Origin: Parabacteroides sp. PH5-46
Lineage (GTDB): Bacteria; Bacteroidota; Bacteroidia; Bacteroidales; Tannerellaceae
Assembly (NCBI RefSeq): GCF_029892785.1
Contig: NZ_JARXXA010000011.1
Span: 84,158-148,157 of the forward strand
Length of the DNA: 64,000 nt
Direction of reading: 5' to 3'
Numbering within the stretch: position 1 is the first letter of the stretch; the number at the start of each line of letters is the position of its first letter. Both the position numbers and the translations under genes were made by a program. The notes below the pieces were generated by a model. The model did no database searches and had not been told where the DNA came from. It worked only from the letters and a program-made list of their open reading frames with translations. Of this stretch, positions 9,264-18,053 are shown piece after piece.

Positions 9264-10949
9264 ATGGATAAGATGATTATTTACCAAACCTTTCCCCGGT
9301 TGTTTGGCAACACAAATGAGGTATTGGTGCGCAATGGCAATAAGGAAGAGAATGGGGTAGGGAAGTTCTCGGCTTATACCCCTCAGGTACTTGAAAAAAT
9401 CAAAGAATTAGGTATAACTCATATCTGGTATACCGGTGTTATTGAACATGCAACGCAAACGGACTATTCCTCTTACGGTATCAGGACGGATCATTCGGTG
9501 ATCGTAAAAGGGAAAGCCGGGTCGCCTTATGCGATTAAAGACTATTACGATATAGATCCGGATCTGGCCGATGATGTTCCTTTCCGCATGGCTGAGTTTG
9601 AAAGCCTGGTGGAGCGTACGCATCAGGCCGGCATGAAGGTAATTATCGACTTTGTGCCGAATCATGTGGCCCGGCAGTATCATTCCGACGTTAAGCCGCC
9701 CTTTGTGGAGGATCTGGGGCAGCATGATAACACCAATCATGCCTTTGATGTGAACAACAACTTTTACTACATACCAGGGCAGACCTTGGATATCTACTTC
9801 GGAGCTCAGCATGAGGACTTTGTATATGCGGAGTTCCCGGCTAAAGCAACGGGAAACAATCGTTTTGATGCACATCCCAATGCTGACGACTGGTACGAGA
9901 CCGTCAAGTTGAATTATGGAGTCGACTTTCGGAACGGAGGAAGTACTCATTTTGATCCTATTCCGAATACATGGAAAAAGATGTTGGATATCCTGAAATT
10001 CTGGGCTGCTAAAGGCATTGATGGCTTCCGCTGCGATATGGCAGAGATGGTTCCTGTTGAATTTTGGAATTGGGCGATTCCTGAAGTTAAAAAGGAGTAT
10101 AAGGTGTTGTTTATCGCTGAGATATATAATCCTTCAGCCTACAGAAACTTCCTTAGCAGAGGACAGTTTGATTATTTGTACGACAAAGTAGGTTTATATG
10201 ATACGCTACGTGCTGTTATTCAAAAACAGGCGCCGGCCTCGAATATTACAAGAACCTGGCAGGCGGTTGAGGGTATTCAGGATCACATGCTGAACTTCCT
10301 TGAAAATCATGACGAACAGCGTATTGCGTCTGATTTCTTTGCAGGTAACCCCTTTGCCGGTTATCCCGGAATGATTGTTGCTGCTACCATTAGTACGTGT
10401 CCGGTTATGATTTATAACGGACAGGAACTGGGCGAAGCTGGAATGGATGACGAAGGTTTTAGCGGACGTGACGGACGGACTACTATCTTTGACTATTGGA
10501 GTATGACGAATGTGCGTAACTGGGTCAATCATCATAGCACTTTTAAGCAATACCAACCAACAGAAGAGCAAAAGAGGTTACGCAAACAATATGCCCGTTT
10601 GCTTTGTATGGCTCAAAAAGAAGCGGTCTTTACCCAAGGGCAGTTCTATGATCTGATGTATGTAAATATGGATAACTCCCGCTTTAATCCGGACCGACAG
10701 TTTGCTTATATGCGGAAATACAAAAATGAAGTGGCGCTTATTGTTGTGAATTTCGACGATACGGAACAAAACGTATGTGTCAATATACCACAAGCTGCCT
10801 TTGATTATCTGGAAATAGAGGACAATAAAGCTGCGAAAGTAATAAATTTGCTTATCGGTGAAGAAGCAATTAGTACATTAACTACAGCTGTTCCATACCA
10901 AATAAACCTTCCTCCCTACGGGGGGCAAATACTGAAATTTTCGTATTGA
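9264..10949 (+). CDS. GH13 alpha-amylase family glycoside hydrolase
   Basis: 561 residues with a TIM-barrel catalytic domain and a beta-sandwich end. The three GH13 acids are visible: nucleophile Asp258 in GFRCDMAEM, acid/base Glu286 in FIAEIYNPS, and Asp350 in ENHDEQR. An earlier block, VIIDFVPNHVAR, is conserved region I. No signal peptide is present, so it probably acts on alpha-glucans or maltodextrins in the cytoplasm, for example glycogen turnover. The exact subfamily and bond specificity cannot be assigned. It follows the patatin gene by one base and is followed by a strong inverted repeat facing prs. Confidence 0.9.
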   Translation: MDKMIIYQTFPRLFGNTNEVLVRNGNKEENGVGKFSAYTPQVLEKIKELGITHIWYTGVIEHATQTDYSSYGIRTDHSVIVKGKAGSPYAIKDYYDIDPDLADDVPFRMAEFESLVERTHQAGMKVIIDFVPNHVARQYHSDVKPPFVEDLGQHDNTNHAFDVNNNFYYIPGQTLDIYFGAQHEDFVYAEFPAKATGNNRFDAHPNADDWYETVKLNYGVDFRNGGSTHFDPIPNTWKKMLDILKFWAAKGIDGFRCDMAEMVPVEFWNWAIPEVKKEYKVLFIAEIYNPSAYRNFLSRGQFDYLYDKVGLYDTLRAVIQKQAPASNITRTWQAVEGIQDHMLNFLENHDEQRIASDFFAGNPFAGYPGMIVAATISTCPVMIYNGQELGEAGMDDEGFSGRDGRTTIFDYWSMTNVRNWVNHHSTFKQYQPTEEQKRLRKQYARLLCMAQKEAVFTQGQFYDLMYVNMDNSRFNPDRQFAYMRKYKNEVALIVVNFDDTEQNVCVNIPQAAFDYLEIEDNKAAKVINLLIGEEAISTLTTAVPYQINLPPYGGQILKFSY

Positions 10950-10968
10950 AAATTTCATGTAGCATGTA

Positions 10969-11016
10969 GTAAGGGGTATGTAGTTAGGAACTTACCCCTT
11001 GCTACATACCCCTTAC
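10969..11016. terminator. Bidirectional terminator-like inverted repeat between the GH13 gene and prs
   Basis: Perfect 15-bp arms (GTAAGGGGTATGTAG at 10969-10983, its complement at 11002-11016) with an 18-base loop, placed between converging stops. No long T tract follows, so the terminator role is inferred from position. Part of the word (GTAG, CCCCTT) is repeated inside and beside the loop. Confidence 0.5.
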
Positions 11017-11034
11017 CAGTAAACAGCTTTTCTA

Positions 11035-11979
11035 TTATTTTATAGCATAAAGTGAGCTGATGGATTCGTCGTTACATACGCGACGGATCGCTTCGGCAAA
11101 CATGTCGGCTACTGATAGTATCTTTACTTTAGCACATTTTTTAGAATAGGGGATAGAGTCGGTAAATATCATTTCGGTAAGTGCCGACTGTTCAACGCTT
11201 GTAGAGGCTGGGTCTGACATTACAGCGTGGCTGGCTATGGCGCGAACGGATTTGGCTCCGTTGGCCAACATCAGGTCGGCTGCTTTGGTGATGGTACCTG
11301 CAGTATCTACAATATCGTCAAGCAACAATACATCCAATCCTTCTACATCTCCGATGATGCGCATTTCGGCTACCTCATTGGCACGCAGGCGTGATTTATG
11401 ACAGATAACCATCGGTACGCCCAGGTATTTGGAGTAGCTGCTTGCCCGCTTGGTTCCGCCTACATCGGGTGTTGCAATTATTAAGTTGTTGAGAGGCAAT
11501 TCGTTTTTTATGTATTCTAGGAATACGGAAGAGGCATACAAGTGGTCAACCGGTACATCGAAGAAACCTTGTATCTGGTCGGCATGTAAATCCATAGTTA
11601 TCAGCCGGTCTATACCCGCTGTGCTGAGCATGTCGGCTATAAGTTTGGCTCCGATGGAAACACGCGGCTTGTCTTTTCTGTCTTGACGAGCCCATCCGTA
11701 GTATGGAATAACAGCAATGATGGAATGCGCCGAAGCTCTTTTGGCAGCATCGATCATCAGTAATAACTCCATCAGGTTGTCGGAATTGGGAAACGTAGAC
11801 TGGACAAGGAACACATCCCTTCCCCGAATAGATTCTTCGTACGACACGGAAAATTCACCGTCTGCATACTTCTGGATGTTCATTTGTCCTAATGTACAAC
11901 CCAGGCTGCTGCATATTTTTTCGGCCAGATAACGGGAATTCGTCCCTGAGAATAATAGGAAAGGAGTTTGTGCGCTCAT
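11035..11979 (-). CDS. prs: Ribose-phosphate pyrophosphokinase
   Basis: 314 residues, the standard length. It makes PRPP from ribose 5-phosphate and ATP for nucleotide, histidine and tryptophan synthesis. Diagnostic blocks are FSGTNSRYLAEKI at the start, the ATP/flexible loop PYYGWARQDRKDKPR, and the PRPP loop LLLDDIVDTAGT. The frame is open to 12024, but the ATG at 11979 (MSAQTPFLLFSG) is chosen because it aligns with the family start and because the upstream methionine would fall in the promoter at 12022-12029. It is transcribed alone. Confidence 0.95.
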   Translation of the reverse strand: MSAQTPFLLFSGTNSRYLAEKICSSLGCTLGQMNIQKYADGEFSVSYEESIRGRDVFLVQSTFPNSDNLMELLLMIDAAKRASAHSIIAVIPYYGWARQDRKDKPRVSIGAKLIADMLSTAGIDRLITMDLHADQIQGFFDVPVDHLYASSVFLEYIKNELPLNNLIIATPDVGGTKRASSYSKYLGVPMVICHKSRLRANEVAEMRIIGDVEGLDVLLLDDIVDTAGTITKAADLMLANGAKSVRAIASHAVMSDPASTSVEQSALTEMIFTDSIPYSKKCAKVKILSVADMFAEAIRRVCNDESISSLYAIK

Positions 11980-12021
11980 AGTTGAGAATGAATTAAACGT
12001 AAAAATTGATAAATTTGAGTG

Positions 12022-12029
12022 CAAAATTA
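12022..12029 (-). promoter_or_regulatory. -7 promoter element of prs
   Basis: Minus strand TAATTTTG, a perfect TAnnTTTG match, about 43 bases before the prs ATG at 11979. Confidence 0.5.
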
Positions 12030-12084
12030 CAAAACTTATTTACAATAAGAAATTCCTTACCCTATATTCTTCATTCTACATTCA

Positions 12085-13164
12085 TTATTCTTTATTCTCC
12101 TGGATGATCATTCCGCTTCCGATGCAGAGATGATGATCTTTGTCGTATACAACGCCAAACTGGCCGGGGGCTATTCCTTGTATTTTTGCGTCCGACTCGA
12201 TACGGTACAAGTCTCCGATCCGGCGGATGATGCCGGGGGTGAAGTCGGGGGTATGGCGAATCTTGAATGTAATTTCTTTTTCGTCGCTGAAATCGCCCCA
12301 GATGTCTTCTGTTATGAAGTTGAACCCTTGTAGGTTGATTGTCTTTCCGTATTGTGTTTGCGGGTCGTATCCGTTGCTCACGTATACGATGTTGCGCCGG
12401 ATGTCTTTTTGTATTACGAACCAGGGACCTCCGCTCAGTCCTAGGCCTTTTCGCTGGCCGATGGTGTGGAACCAATAGCCATTATGTTTCCCCAGTATTT
12501 TACCGGTTTCCAGCTCAATAATCTTTCCGGGCCGTTTCCCCAGATAGCGTTCGATGAAGTCGTTATAGTTGATCTTCCCCAGAAAGCATATTCCCTGGCT
12601 GTCTTTCCGCTGAGCACTGGGTAGTTTCTGTTCGCTAGCGATAGCCCGTACTTCGTTTTTCATCAAATGGCCGATCGGAAACATCAGTTTTTGTATCTGC
12701 AGGTTTGTGATCTGCCCCAGGAAGTCGGTCTGGTCTTTCAGTGGGTCTTTTGCCGTAGAGAGCCATGTCTTGCCGTCTATCTCCGTAGTTGTGGCATAAT
12801 GACCGGTGGCTATTTTGTCGAAATCCTTTCCCCAGCGATCTTCAAAGCATCCGAATTTGATGTATTTGTTGCACATCATGTCGGGATTGGGCGTCAGGCC
12901 TCTTTTTACTGAGTCGATGGTGTAACTCACCACCTTTTCCCAGTATTCGTCGTGCAGGGATACCACTTCAAAGCGGCAGCCGTATCTTTTTGCAATATAA
13001 GAGGTGATCTCAATATCCTCTTCCGACGGGCAGTCTATATACCCGTCTTTGTCTTCCATTCCTATCTTTATATAATAGATGACAGGTTCGTATCCGGCTT
13101 CCTTCAATAAATGAACGACTACCGAACTATCCACTCCGCCTGAGACCAATGCTGCAATTTCCAT
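12085..13164 (-). CDS. mnmA: tRNA-specific 2-thiouridylase MnmA
   Basis: 359 residues. It activates U34 of tRNA-Lys, -Glu and -Gln with ATP and inserts sulfur to form 2-thiouridine. The PP-loop [12 protein letters not shown] is at residues 6-17. The two catalytic cysteines are in [13 protein letters not shown] and [13 protein letters not shown]. The C-terminal barrel contains [17 protein letters not shown]. The ATG at 13164 follows AAAAGGA and a perfect -7 element at 13183-13190. The short gap to prs (12025-12084) is AT-rich, with repeated ATTCTT/ATTCAT words and no clear terminator. Confidence 0.95.
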   Translation of the reverse strand: MEIAALVSGGVDSSVVVHLLKEAGYEPVIYYIKIGMEDKDGYIDCPSEEDIEITSYIAKRYGCRFEVVSLHDEYWEKVVSYTIDSVKRGLTPNPDMMCNKYIKFGCFEDRWGKDFDKIATGHYATTTEIDGKTWLSTAKDPLKDQTDFLGQITNLQIQKLMFPIGHLMKNEVRAIASEQKLPSAQRKDSQGICFLGKINYNDFIERYLGKRPGKIIELETGKILGKHNGYWFHTIGQRKGLGLSGGPWFVIQKDIRRNIVYVSNGYDPQTQYGKTINLQGFNFITEDIWGDFSDEKEITFKIRHTPDFTPGIIRRIGDLYRIESDAKIQGIAPGQFGVVYDKDHHLCIGSGMIIQENKE

Positions 13165-13182
13165 TCCTTTTGTTTTGAGTTA

Positions 13183-13190
13183 CAAAGATA
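13183..13190 (-). promoter_or_regulatory. -7 promoter element of mnmA
   Basis: Minus strand TATCTTTG is a perfect -7 match, 19 bases before the mnmA ATG. TTTC lies 21 bases further upstream, close to the -33 TTTG position. The 22-bp repeat array at 13244-13353 begins roughly 30 bases beyond. Confidence 0.5.
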
Positions 13191-13243
13191 ATAAGTTTTG
13201 ATGAGAACTCGGAAATAGCTGAATTCTTCCGTTAAAACCATCC

Positions 13244-13353
13244 GATAAGAGAAAAATTTCATTGGGATGAGAATCTTTTCTCACCCGCATGAGAAAAAAT
13301 TCTCATCCACGTGAGAAAAAATTCTCATGCAGGTGAAACTTTTTTATGCGAGC
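13244..13353. repeat. Array of five 22-bp imperfect palindromic repeats
   Basis: Units start at 13244, 13266, 13288, 13310 and 13332, exactly 22 bases apart. The best two read as ATGAGAA-aaaa-TTCTCAT and GTGAGAA-aaaa-TTCTCAT, with a 3-4 base spacer. The first and last are degenerate (AAGAG..., GTGAAAC...ATGCG). Each unit is a dyad with 6-7 base arms. A possible further degenerate unit begins at 13200 with GATGAGAA. Function unknown. Confidence 0.75.
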
Positions 13354-13441
13354 GCAAATTTTTATTTTTTTGTTGAGGATTTTGTCGATTAATAAAGGGA
13401 TGGGGAGTGAGTCGTTTATCAGTAGTATATAAAAAAGAAAA

Positions 13442-13517
13442 GGTTATCCATCACGGACAACCAATCTTCATTGCTAACCTTAAATCTAATACCATGAAAA
13501 ACACAGTGCAAATATAA
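13442..13517 (+). ncRNA. Candidate structured leader or small RNA with seven-codon ORF
   Basis: A hairpin at 13442-13462 pairs GGTT-a-TCC with GGA-c-AACC around the loop ATCAC. It is followed by ACCTTAAATCTAATACC and an ATG at 13494. The ORF is only MKNTVQI before TAA at 13515-13517, and no gene follows on the plus strand. The ATG context looks like a normal Bacteroidetes gene start, so this may be a leader peptide, a relic of a gene start, or a small RNA. No clear promoter was seen. Confidence 0.35.
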
Positions 13518-13574
13518 GTGAAATATGTTTTGCAACATAGCTTTTCGACATAAAAATGCGAAGCCTTAACGATG

Positions 13575-13612
13575 TTTAACAAAAGTATGTTATAGAACAT
13601 ATTTTTGTTAAA
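13575..13612 (-). terminator. Terminator of the RND efflux operon
   Basis: 17-bp stem with a 4-base loop (ATAG at 13592-13595). The left arm begins TTTAACAAAAG and the right arm ends TTTTTGTTAAA; one position is a G-T pair. It includes the stop codon of the TolC-like gene at 13608-13610. In the minus direction the tail of the stem is rich in T. Confidence 0.6.
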
Positions 13613-14918
13613 GTTTTCCGGCGGCTTTTCGGTAGCTTGTTTTGCAGATCTGAAGGGAGGCTTGAGCGTTTATTAGCTCTGTTTTAGCCTTTTGCCAGAC
13701 GGTTTGTGCTTCCAGATGGTCGGCCAGAGTTTCCATGCCGCTTTCGTACATATTCTTGCTTACTTTCATGTTCTCTTCCGCTTGCTCAAGCGAATGAGCT
13801 GTTAGCGCTGTTTCTAAGTAGGCCTCGTCTAAGGCATTCATGGCTTGCGCTACCTCCAACGACATCTTCTCTTCGGCATCCATCTTCCGGAGCTTGGCGA
13901 TATTTTCTTCTACCCGCGCGGCCTTTACCTTGTTATATCCTTTTCCCCACTCAAACAGGGGGATGCTGACAGATATAAGAGCCGAGAAGCCGCCTTTTTC
14001 CAATAGCTTATCTCCATTGAATTTCAGGCCGTCGTAGTAATTGTAAGAGCCCCTTACGCCTACGCTGGGGAGGAAGTCACTACGGGTTAGTTTGATCTCC
14101 TGTTGTTTGAGGTCTATCTGCTTGGACAGTAGCTCAAATTCCGGACGTAGACTGATATCGGCCGTAGGCTCACTGTTTATACTTGTCGGTTCGGGGAATG
14201 ATTCGGAAACGATAACCGGACTATTCAACGGCAATCCGATGGTGTGGCATAAGTTCATGCGTGCCAGCCGGATGGCATTCTCTGCACGGCGGAGTTGCAG
14301 CTCGGCTTCATTCAGCTTTACCTGTACTTTCAATACGTCGTTCCGCTGCTTCAGGCCTACTGCCCGGGCGTTTTCTACGTTCCGTAGCAACTCCTCTACC
14401 ACCTCTTTGTACTTGAGGGCCGAGAGGTGTAGTTCGCGTACTTTGATACAAGTCCAGTAGGCTTCATCGGTTTGCATAATCACTTCCGTACGAGTGAGTT
14501 CCCGGTTTGATTCAGACATTTCTTTTCCGATGGTAGACATACGGTAGGCCGCCCGTATCTTCCCTCCCATATAGAGCGGTTGTTCGGCGCTTACACCTGC
14601 TATAAAGGTGTTGTTCAGCCCTAACTCAATCGGGATATCCGGGATAAAGGATAACTCAGCCGGGAAGGTGATATCCTTCTTAAACTTGGAAGAAGAGAAC
14701 AGGTAAGTGCCATTGGCAGAGAACATAGGAAGGAAATTAGCCCGATATGCCTTTACATCGTAGCCTGCCTTTTCCTGTGTTTGTTGCGCGATGGCTGATT
14801 CCTTGTTGTTCGCCAATGCCATTTCGCGGCATTGTTCCAGCGAGAGCAACTGCTGTGCCCCCAGCAGGAAGGGGAACAGGCAGCATATCAGGACTATATA
14901 GATACGTTTTGTTGACAT
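13608..14918 (-). CDS. TolC family outer-membrane efflux channel
   Basis: 436 residues with a cleavable signal peptide (LFPFLLGAQQ) and the repeated helical outer membrane efflux domain, including LSLEQCREMALANN at the start. It forms the trimeric duct that lets the RND pump upstream discharge across the outer membrane. It is the last gene of a three-gene operon, starting three bases after the pump's stop. The order adaptor, pump, channel is the standard one. A hairpin overlapping its stop probably ends the transcript. Confidence 0.92.
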   Translation of the reverse strand: MSTKRIYIVLICCLFPFLLGAQQLLSLEQCREMALANNKESAIAQQTQEKAGYDVKAYRANFLPMFSANGTYLFSSSKFKKDITFPAELSFIPDIPIELGLNNTFIAGVSAEQPLYMGGKIRAAYRMSTIGKEMSESNRELTRTEVIMQTDEAYWTCIKVRELHLSALKYKEVVEELLRNVENARAVGLKQRNDVLKVQVKLNEAELQLRRAENAIRLARMNLCHTIGLPLNSPVIVSESFPEPTSINSEPTADISLRPEFELLSKQIDLKQQEIKLTRSDFLPSVGVRGSYNYYDGLKFNGDKLLEKGGFSALISVSIPLFEWGKGYNKVKAARVEENIAKLRKMDAEEKMSLEVAQAMNALDEAYLETALTAHSLEQAEENMKVSKNMYESGMETLADHLEAQTVWQKAKTELINAQASLQICKTSYRKAAGKL

Positions 14919-14921
14919 GAC

Positions 14922-17900
14922 TTATTCTTTATCTGATTTGACATGGATACCAAAAAATACGGCATAAAGCACGGGAATGAATAGTAGCGTAATGATTGTT
15001 CCTATCAGCAATCCACCCATGATGGTTACAGCCAGCGAGCCGAACATATCGTCTGATATCAGCGGAATCATCCCCAAAATAGTAGTGAGGGATGCCATCA
15101 TAACCGGACGGAAGCGGCTGGAAGAACTGTCGAGCAAGGCCTTAACAGGCTCTACCCCCGATGATATCTGCAAGGTAATCTCGTCCATCAATACAATGCC
15201 GTTTTTAATCATCATACCTATCAAGCCCAATACCCCTACAATCGCCACAAAGCCAAAGGACTTGCCGGAGAGTAACATACCTGCCACTACACCTACGCAG
15301 ATCAAAGGGATACAGCAGAAGATGATAGCCGGCTTCCGATAGTCTTTAAAGAGCATAATCAGGATGGCAATCATCAGGATAATAGCCAGTGGGAAATTCT
15401 TGAAGAGGTAGGTCGTTGCTTGGCTGCTGGCCTTGTATTCGCCCTCCCATTGCAGCGAATAACCTGCCGGAAGCGGGATGGCTTCAATCTCTTCTTTGAT
15501 GCTCTGGCGCACTTTTTCAGCTCCGTTTCCAAAGGCCGTATTGCATTGTGCGCGCATGGCTCGTTGGCCGTTATACCGCACGACTACAGGGTCTTCCCAT
15601 TTTAGCTTGATGCCGTTGCTGGCCTGGCTGAGGGGGACAGTACGTAGCATACTTGCCAGCAGGTCTTCTTCCGAAATACTTCCGGTGATAAGGCCTTCCA
15701 AGGTTTGTTTATCAATCTGTTGCAGCGGCGGAATCATGCTGAATATCGGTGTGTTATCTAATGATTCCACGGGATTGCCTTCTGCGTCAACCGATTTCAG
15801 GTAGATGGTTTGCCGGTGTTTTCCCTCAAAGAAAGTACCTGTCGGGATCCCTCCGGTGGCCGAAAGGACAGATAAGCCTACGTCTGAGCGGCTTAGCCCG
15901 ATATTCCGGGCGATGGGCTGGTTGTAGTCTATCATCAGGACAGGCGTTTCCGGCTCCCAGTCGTTCCGTACCAGCATAGCAAGCGGACTTTCGTTCATAA
16001 TGGCTTCTGCCTGAGCTGTCAACTGCTTCAATACAGCTGGGTCTGGACCACTGAACTGTACCTCTATCGGATATTTTTTGTACATCAGGTTGTAGCGCTT
16101 CAAACGCACATAAGCATCCGGATACTGCCTGCTCAGGTAGGTTTGTATCTCTTCCATCGTAGATACCAAGGCCTTAGGAGAGGTGTAGTCTACAATCAAC
16201 TCGCCATACGAGAGGGAGGGATCGGCTATGCTGCGCACCAGGTTGTAACGGCTGGGCGTGCCTCCGATTGAGGTAGTTACATGCTTGATGTCGTCTCTGT
16301 TTAAGAGGTACTTTTCAATGCTAATCAGATCTTCTTTTACCTGAGTGCTGTTTACCCCTTCCGATAATTTGTATTCGATATACAACTGGTCGTAGTTCAT
16401 GTCGGGGAAGAACTCCTGCGGAAGGAAGCGGTAACAGAATCCACTTATGCCTACCAGAATGACAGCCAGTATAATGGTTACGGTTTTATGCCCCAATGTC
16501 CACGACAAAACACTCCGTAAAGCTCTGTAATATTTATTATCGAAGGGGTCTTTGCCGTCTTCCGATGGCTTGGTTTTCAATAGCCTGTCCGCATCAATCG
16601 GAACCTGCGTGAGCGCCAGTATCCAACTGAGTAGTAGAGATACAGCCAGTACAATAAATAAATCACGAACATAAACCCCAGCCGTATCCGGAGACAGGAA
16701 GATCGGGAAGAAGGCCAGGATAGCGATAAACGTTGCTCCCAACAAAGGAATAGCTGTTTTTCGTCCAATAGCGGTTAGGGCTTCCCTCCTGTCTTTTCCC
16801 CGCTTTAAATCAACTAATATCCCGTCTGTAATCACGATGGCATTATCAACCAACATCCCCATCGCCAGAATAAAAGCAGCCAGGGATACGCGCTGCAAGG
16901 TACCATCGAATATATTCAGCACAAAAAACGAACCGAATACAATGATAACCAAGCTGAAGCCCAATATAAGCCCGCTTTTGAAGCCCATCGTGAAGATCAA
17001 TACCAAAACAACAATAAAGACAGACTCTACTAGGTTGATTAAGAATGTATTCAAGGCCGAATTTACCCGCTCCGGCTGATAGAATACTTTATGAAACTCA
17101 ATCCCTGCCGGGATGCGTGTCTCCTTTAATGTCTCCAGTTTGGCATCCACTAATTTGCCCAGTTTGGTGACATCTGTTCCGCTTTGAGCGGCAATGGAAA
17201 TACCGAAGGCCTGTTGCCCGTCGTAGCGCATCTCGTTCCGTACCGGCTCTTCATACCCTAAGGAGACCCGGGCAATGTCTTTCAGGCGTAACTGATCTTC
17301 TTCATGCCCCTGTAGAAGCAGGTTTTCAATGTCTTCTACGTTTCTGTATTTGTCATTTACGGATACACGGATACGCTTCAAGCCACTCTCGTAATAGCCG
17401 GAATAGATGGTTTGGTTTTGCCCGTTCAGGGTAGAAAGCACCTCTGCCGGATGCACCCCTAAGTTAGCCAGGCGGTCTTGTAGCAGTTCGATGTTGATGC
17501 AATCGCTCTTTTTTCCGTAAATATCAACTTGCGATATGCCTTTAATATCTTGTATTTCACGTTTTACCATCTCGGCATAATCCCCCAGTTCTTTATCGGA
17601 AAAGCCGTCTGTCGTTATGGCATAGAACATCCCGTACACATCCCCGAAGTTGTCTATTACCTGTGAGGTACCTGCTCCGTCGGGCAGGCTGCTCTGTACG
17701 TCGTTTACTTTTCGCCGGAGCATGTCCCAGTTTTGCTCTACTTCCCCGTCAGGAACAGTAGTCACGAGCTCTACGGTAATCATCGAAACATCGTTCATGG
17801 AGCGGCTTTGGATGTTGTCCACATTGGACATGGAGCGGATATTCTTCTCCAATAAATCAGTTACTTCCAGCTCTACCTGGTGTGCCGAAGCACCCGGATA

Positions 17901-18053
17901 GGTGGTAACTACCATGGCCTGCTTTACCTTTATCTCCGGGTCTTCTAGCTTGCTCATATCGCCGAAAGCCAGCATCCCGCCTATCAGCATGACGGTAATG
18001 AGGAAATAAATCAACTTTTTGTTATTCAGCGCCCAACTGCTTATATCCATCAT
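14922..18053 (-). CDS. RND family inner-membrane efflux pump, AcrB-like
   Basis: 1043 residues with the RND layout: a first membrane helix, a large periplasmic loop, a block of helices, a second loop and a second block of helices. Family segments include GMLVDNAIVITDGI in the central helices (proton relay region with Asp) and PLAIILMIAILIMLFKDYRKP in the second half. MGGMLAFGDMSKLEDPEI-like wording at the start resembles the heavy-metal/multidrug group of Bacteroidetes pumps. It exports hydrophobic toxins, detergents or bile-like compounds using the proton gradient; the substrate is not readable. Its start overlaps the adaptor's stop by four bases (18050-18053), a sign of coupled translation. 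Confidence 0.93.
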   Translation of the reverse strand: MMDISSWALNNKKLIYFLITVMLIGGMLAFGDMSKLEDPEIKVKQAMVVTTYPGASAHQVELEVTDLLEKNIRSMSNVDNIQSRSMNDVSMITVELVTTVPDGEVEQNWDMLRRKVNDVQSSLPDGAGTSQVIDNFGDVYGMFYAITTDGFSDKELGDYAEMVKREIQDIKGISQVDIYGKKSDCINIELLQDRLANLGVHPAEVLSTLNGQNQTIYSGYYESGLKRIRVSVNDKYRNVEDIENLLLQGHEEDQLRLKDIARVSLGYEEPVRNEMRYDGQQAFGISIAAQSGTDVTKLGKLVDAKLETLKETRIPAGIEFHKVFYQPERVNSALNTFLINLVESVFIVVLVLIFTMGFKSGLILGFSLVIIVFGSFFVLNIFDGTLQRVSLAAFILAMGMLVDNAIVITDGILVDLKRGKDRREALTAIGRKTAIPLLGATFIAILAFFPIFLSPDTAGVYVRDLFIVLAVSLLLSWILALTQVPIDADRLLKTKPSEDGKDPFDNKYYRALRSVLSWTLGHKTVTIILAVILVGISGFCYRFLPQEFFPDMNYDQLYIEYKLSEGVNSTQVKEDLISIEKYLLNRDDIKHVTTSIGGTPSRYNLVRSIADPSLSYGELIVDYTSPKALVSTMEEIQTYLSRQYPDAYVRLKRYNLMYKKYPIEVQFSGPDPAVLKQLTAQAEAIMNESPLAMLVRNDWEPETPVLMIDYNQPIARNIGLSRSDVGLSVLSATGGIPTGTFFEGKHRQTIYLKSVDAEGNPVESLDNTPIFSMIPPLQQIDKQTLEGLITGSISEEDLLASMLRTVPLSQASNGIKLKWEDPVVVRYNGQRAMRAQCNTAFGNGAEKVRQSIKEEIEAIPLPAGYSLQWEGEYKASSQATTYLFKNFPLAIILMIAILIMLFKDYRKPAIIFCCIPLICVGVVAGMLLSGKSFGFVAIVGVLGLIGMMIKNGIVLMDEITLQISSGVEPVKALLDSSSSRFRPVMMASLTTILGMIPLISDDMFGSLAVTIMGGLLIGTIITLLFIPVLYAVFFGIHVKSDKE

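Larger units (their letters stand above)
13165..13607. other. 443-bp intergenic region between mnmA and the efflux operon
   Basis: No gene of normal size is present. From left to right it holds the mnmA promoter, an array of 22-bp dyad repeats (13244-13353), an A/T-rich stretch, a hairpin leader with a seven-codon ORF (13442-13517), and the hairpin that ends the efflux operon (13575-13612). Confidence 0.8.

Noticed and set aside
9408..9950. 180-codon open frame on the minus strand
   Set aside because: Opposite the GH13 gene across its conserved first catalytic region.
13244..13353. CRISPR-like appearance of the 22-bp repeats
   Set aside because: Units abut with 3-4 base spacers, there are no unique spacers of 30 or so bases, and no cas genes are present.
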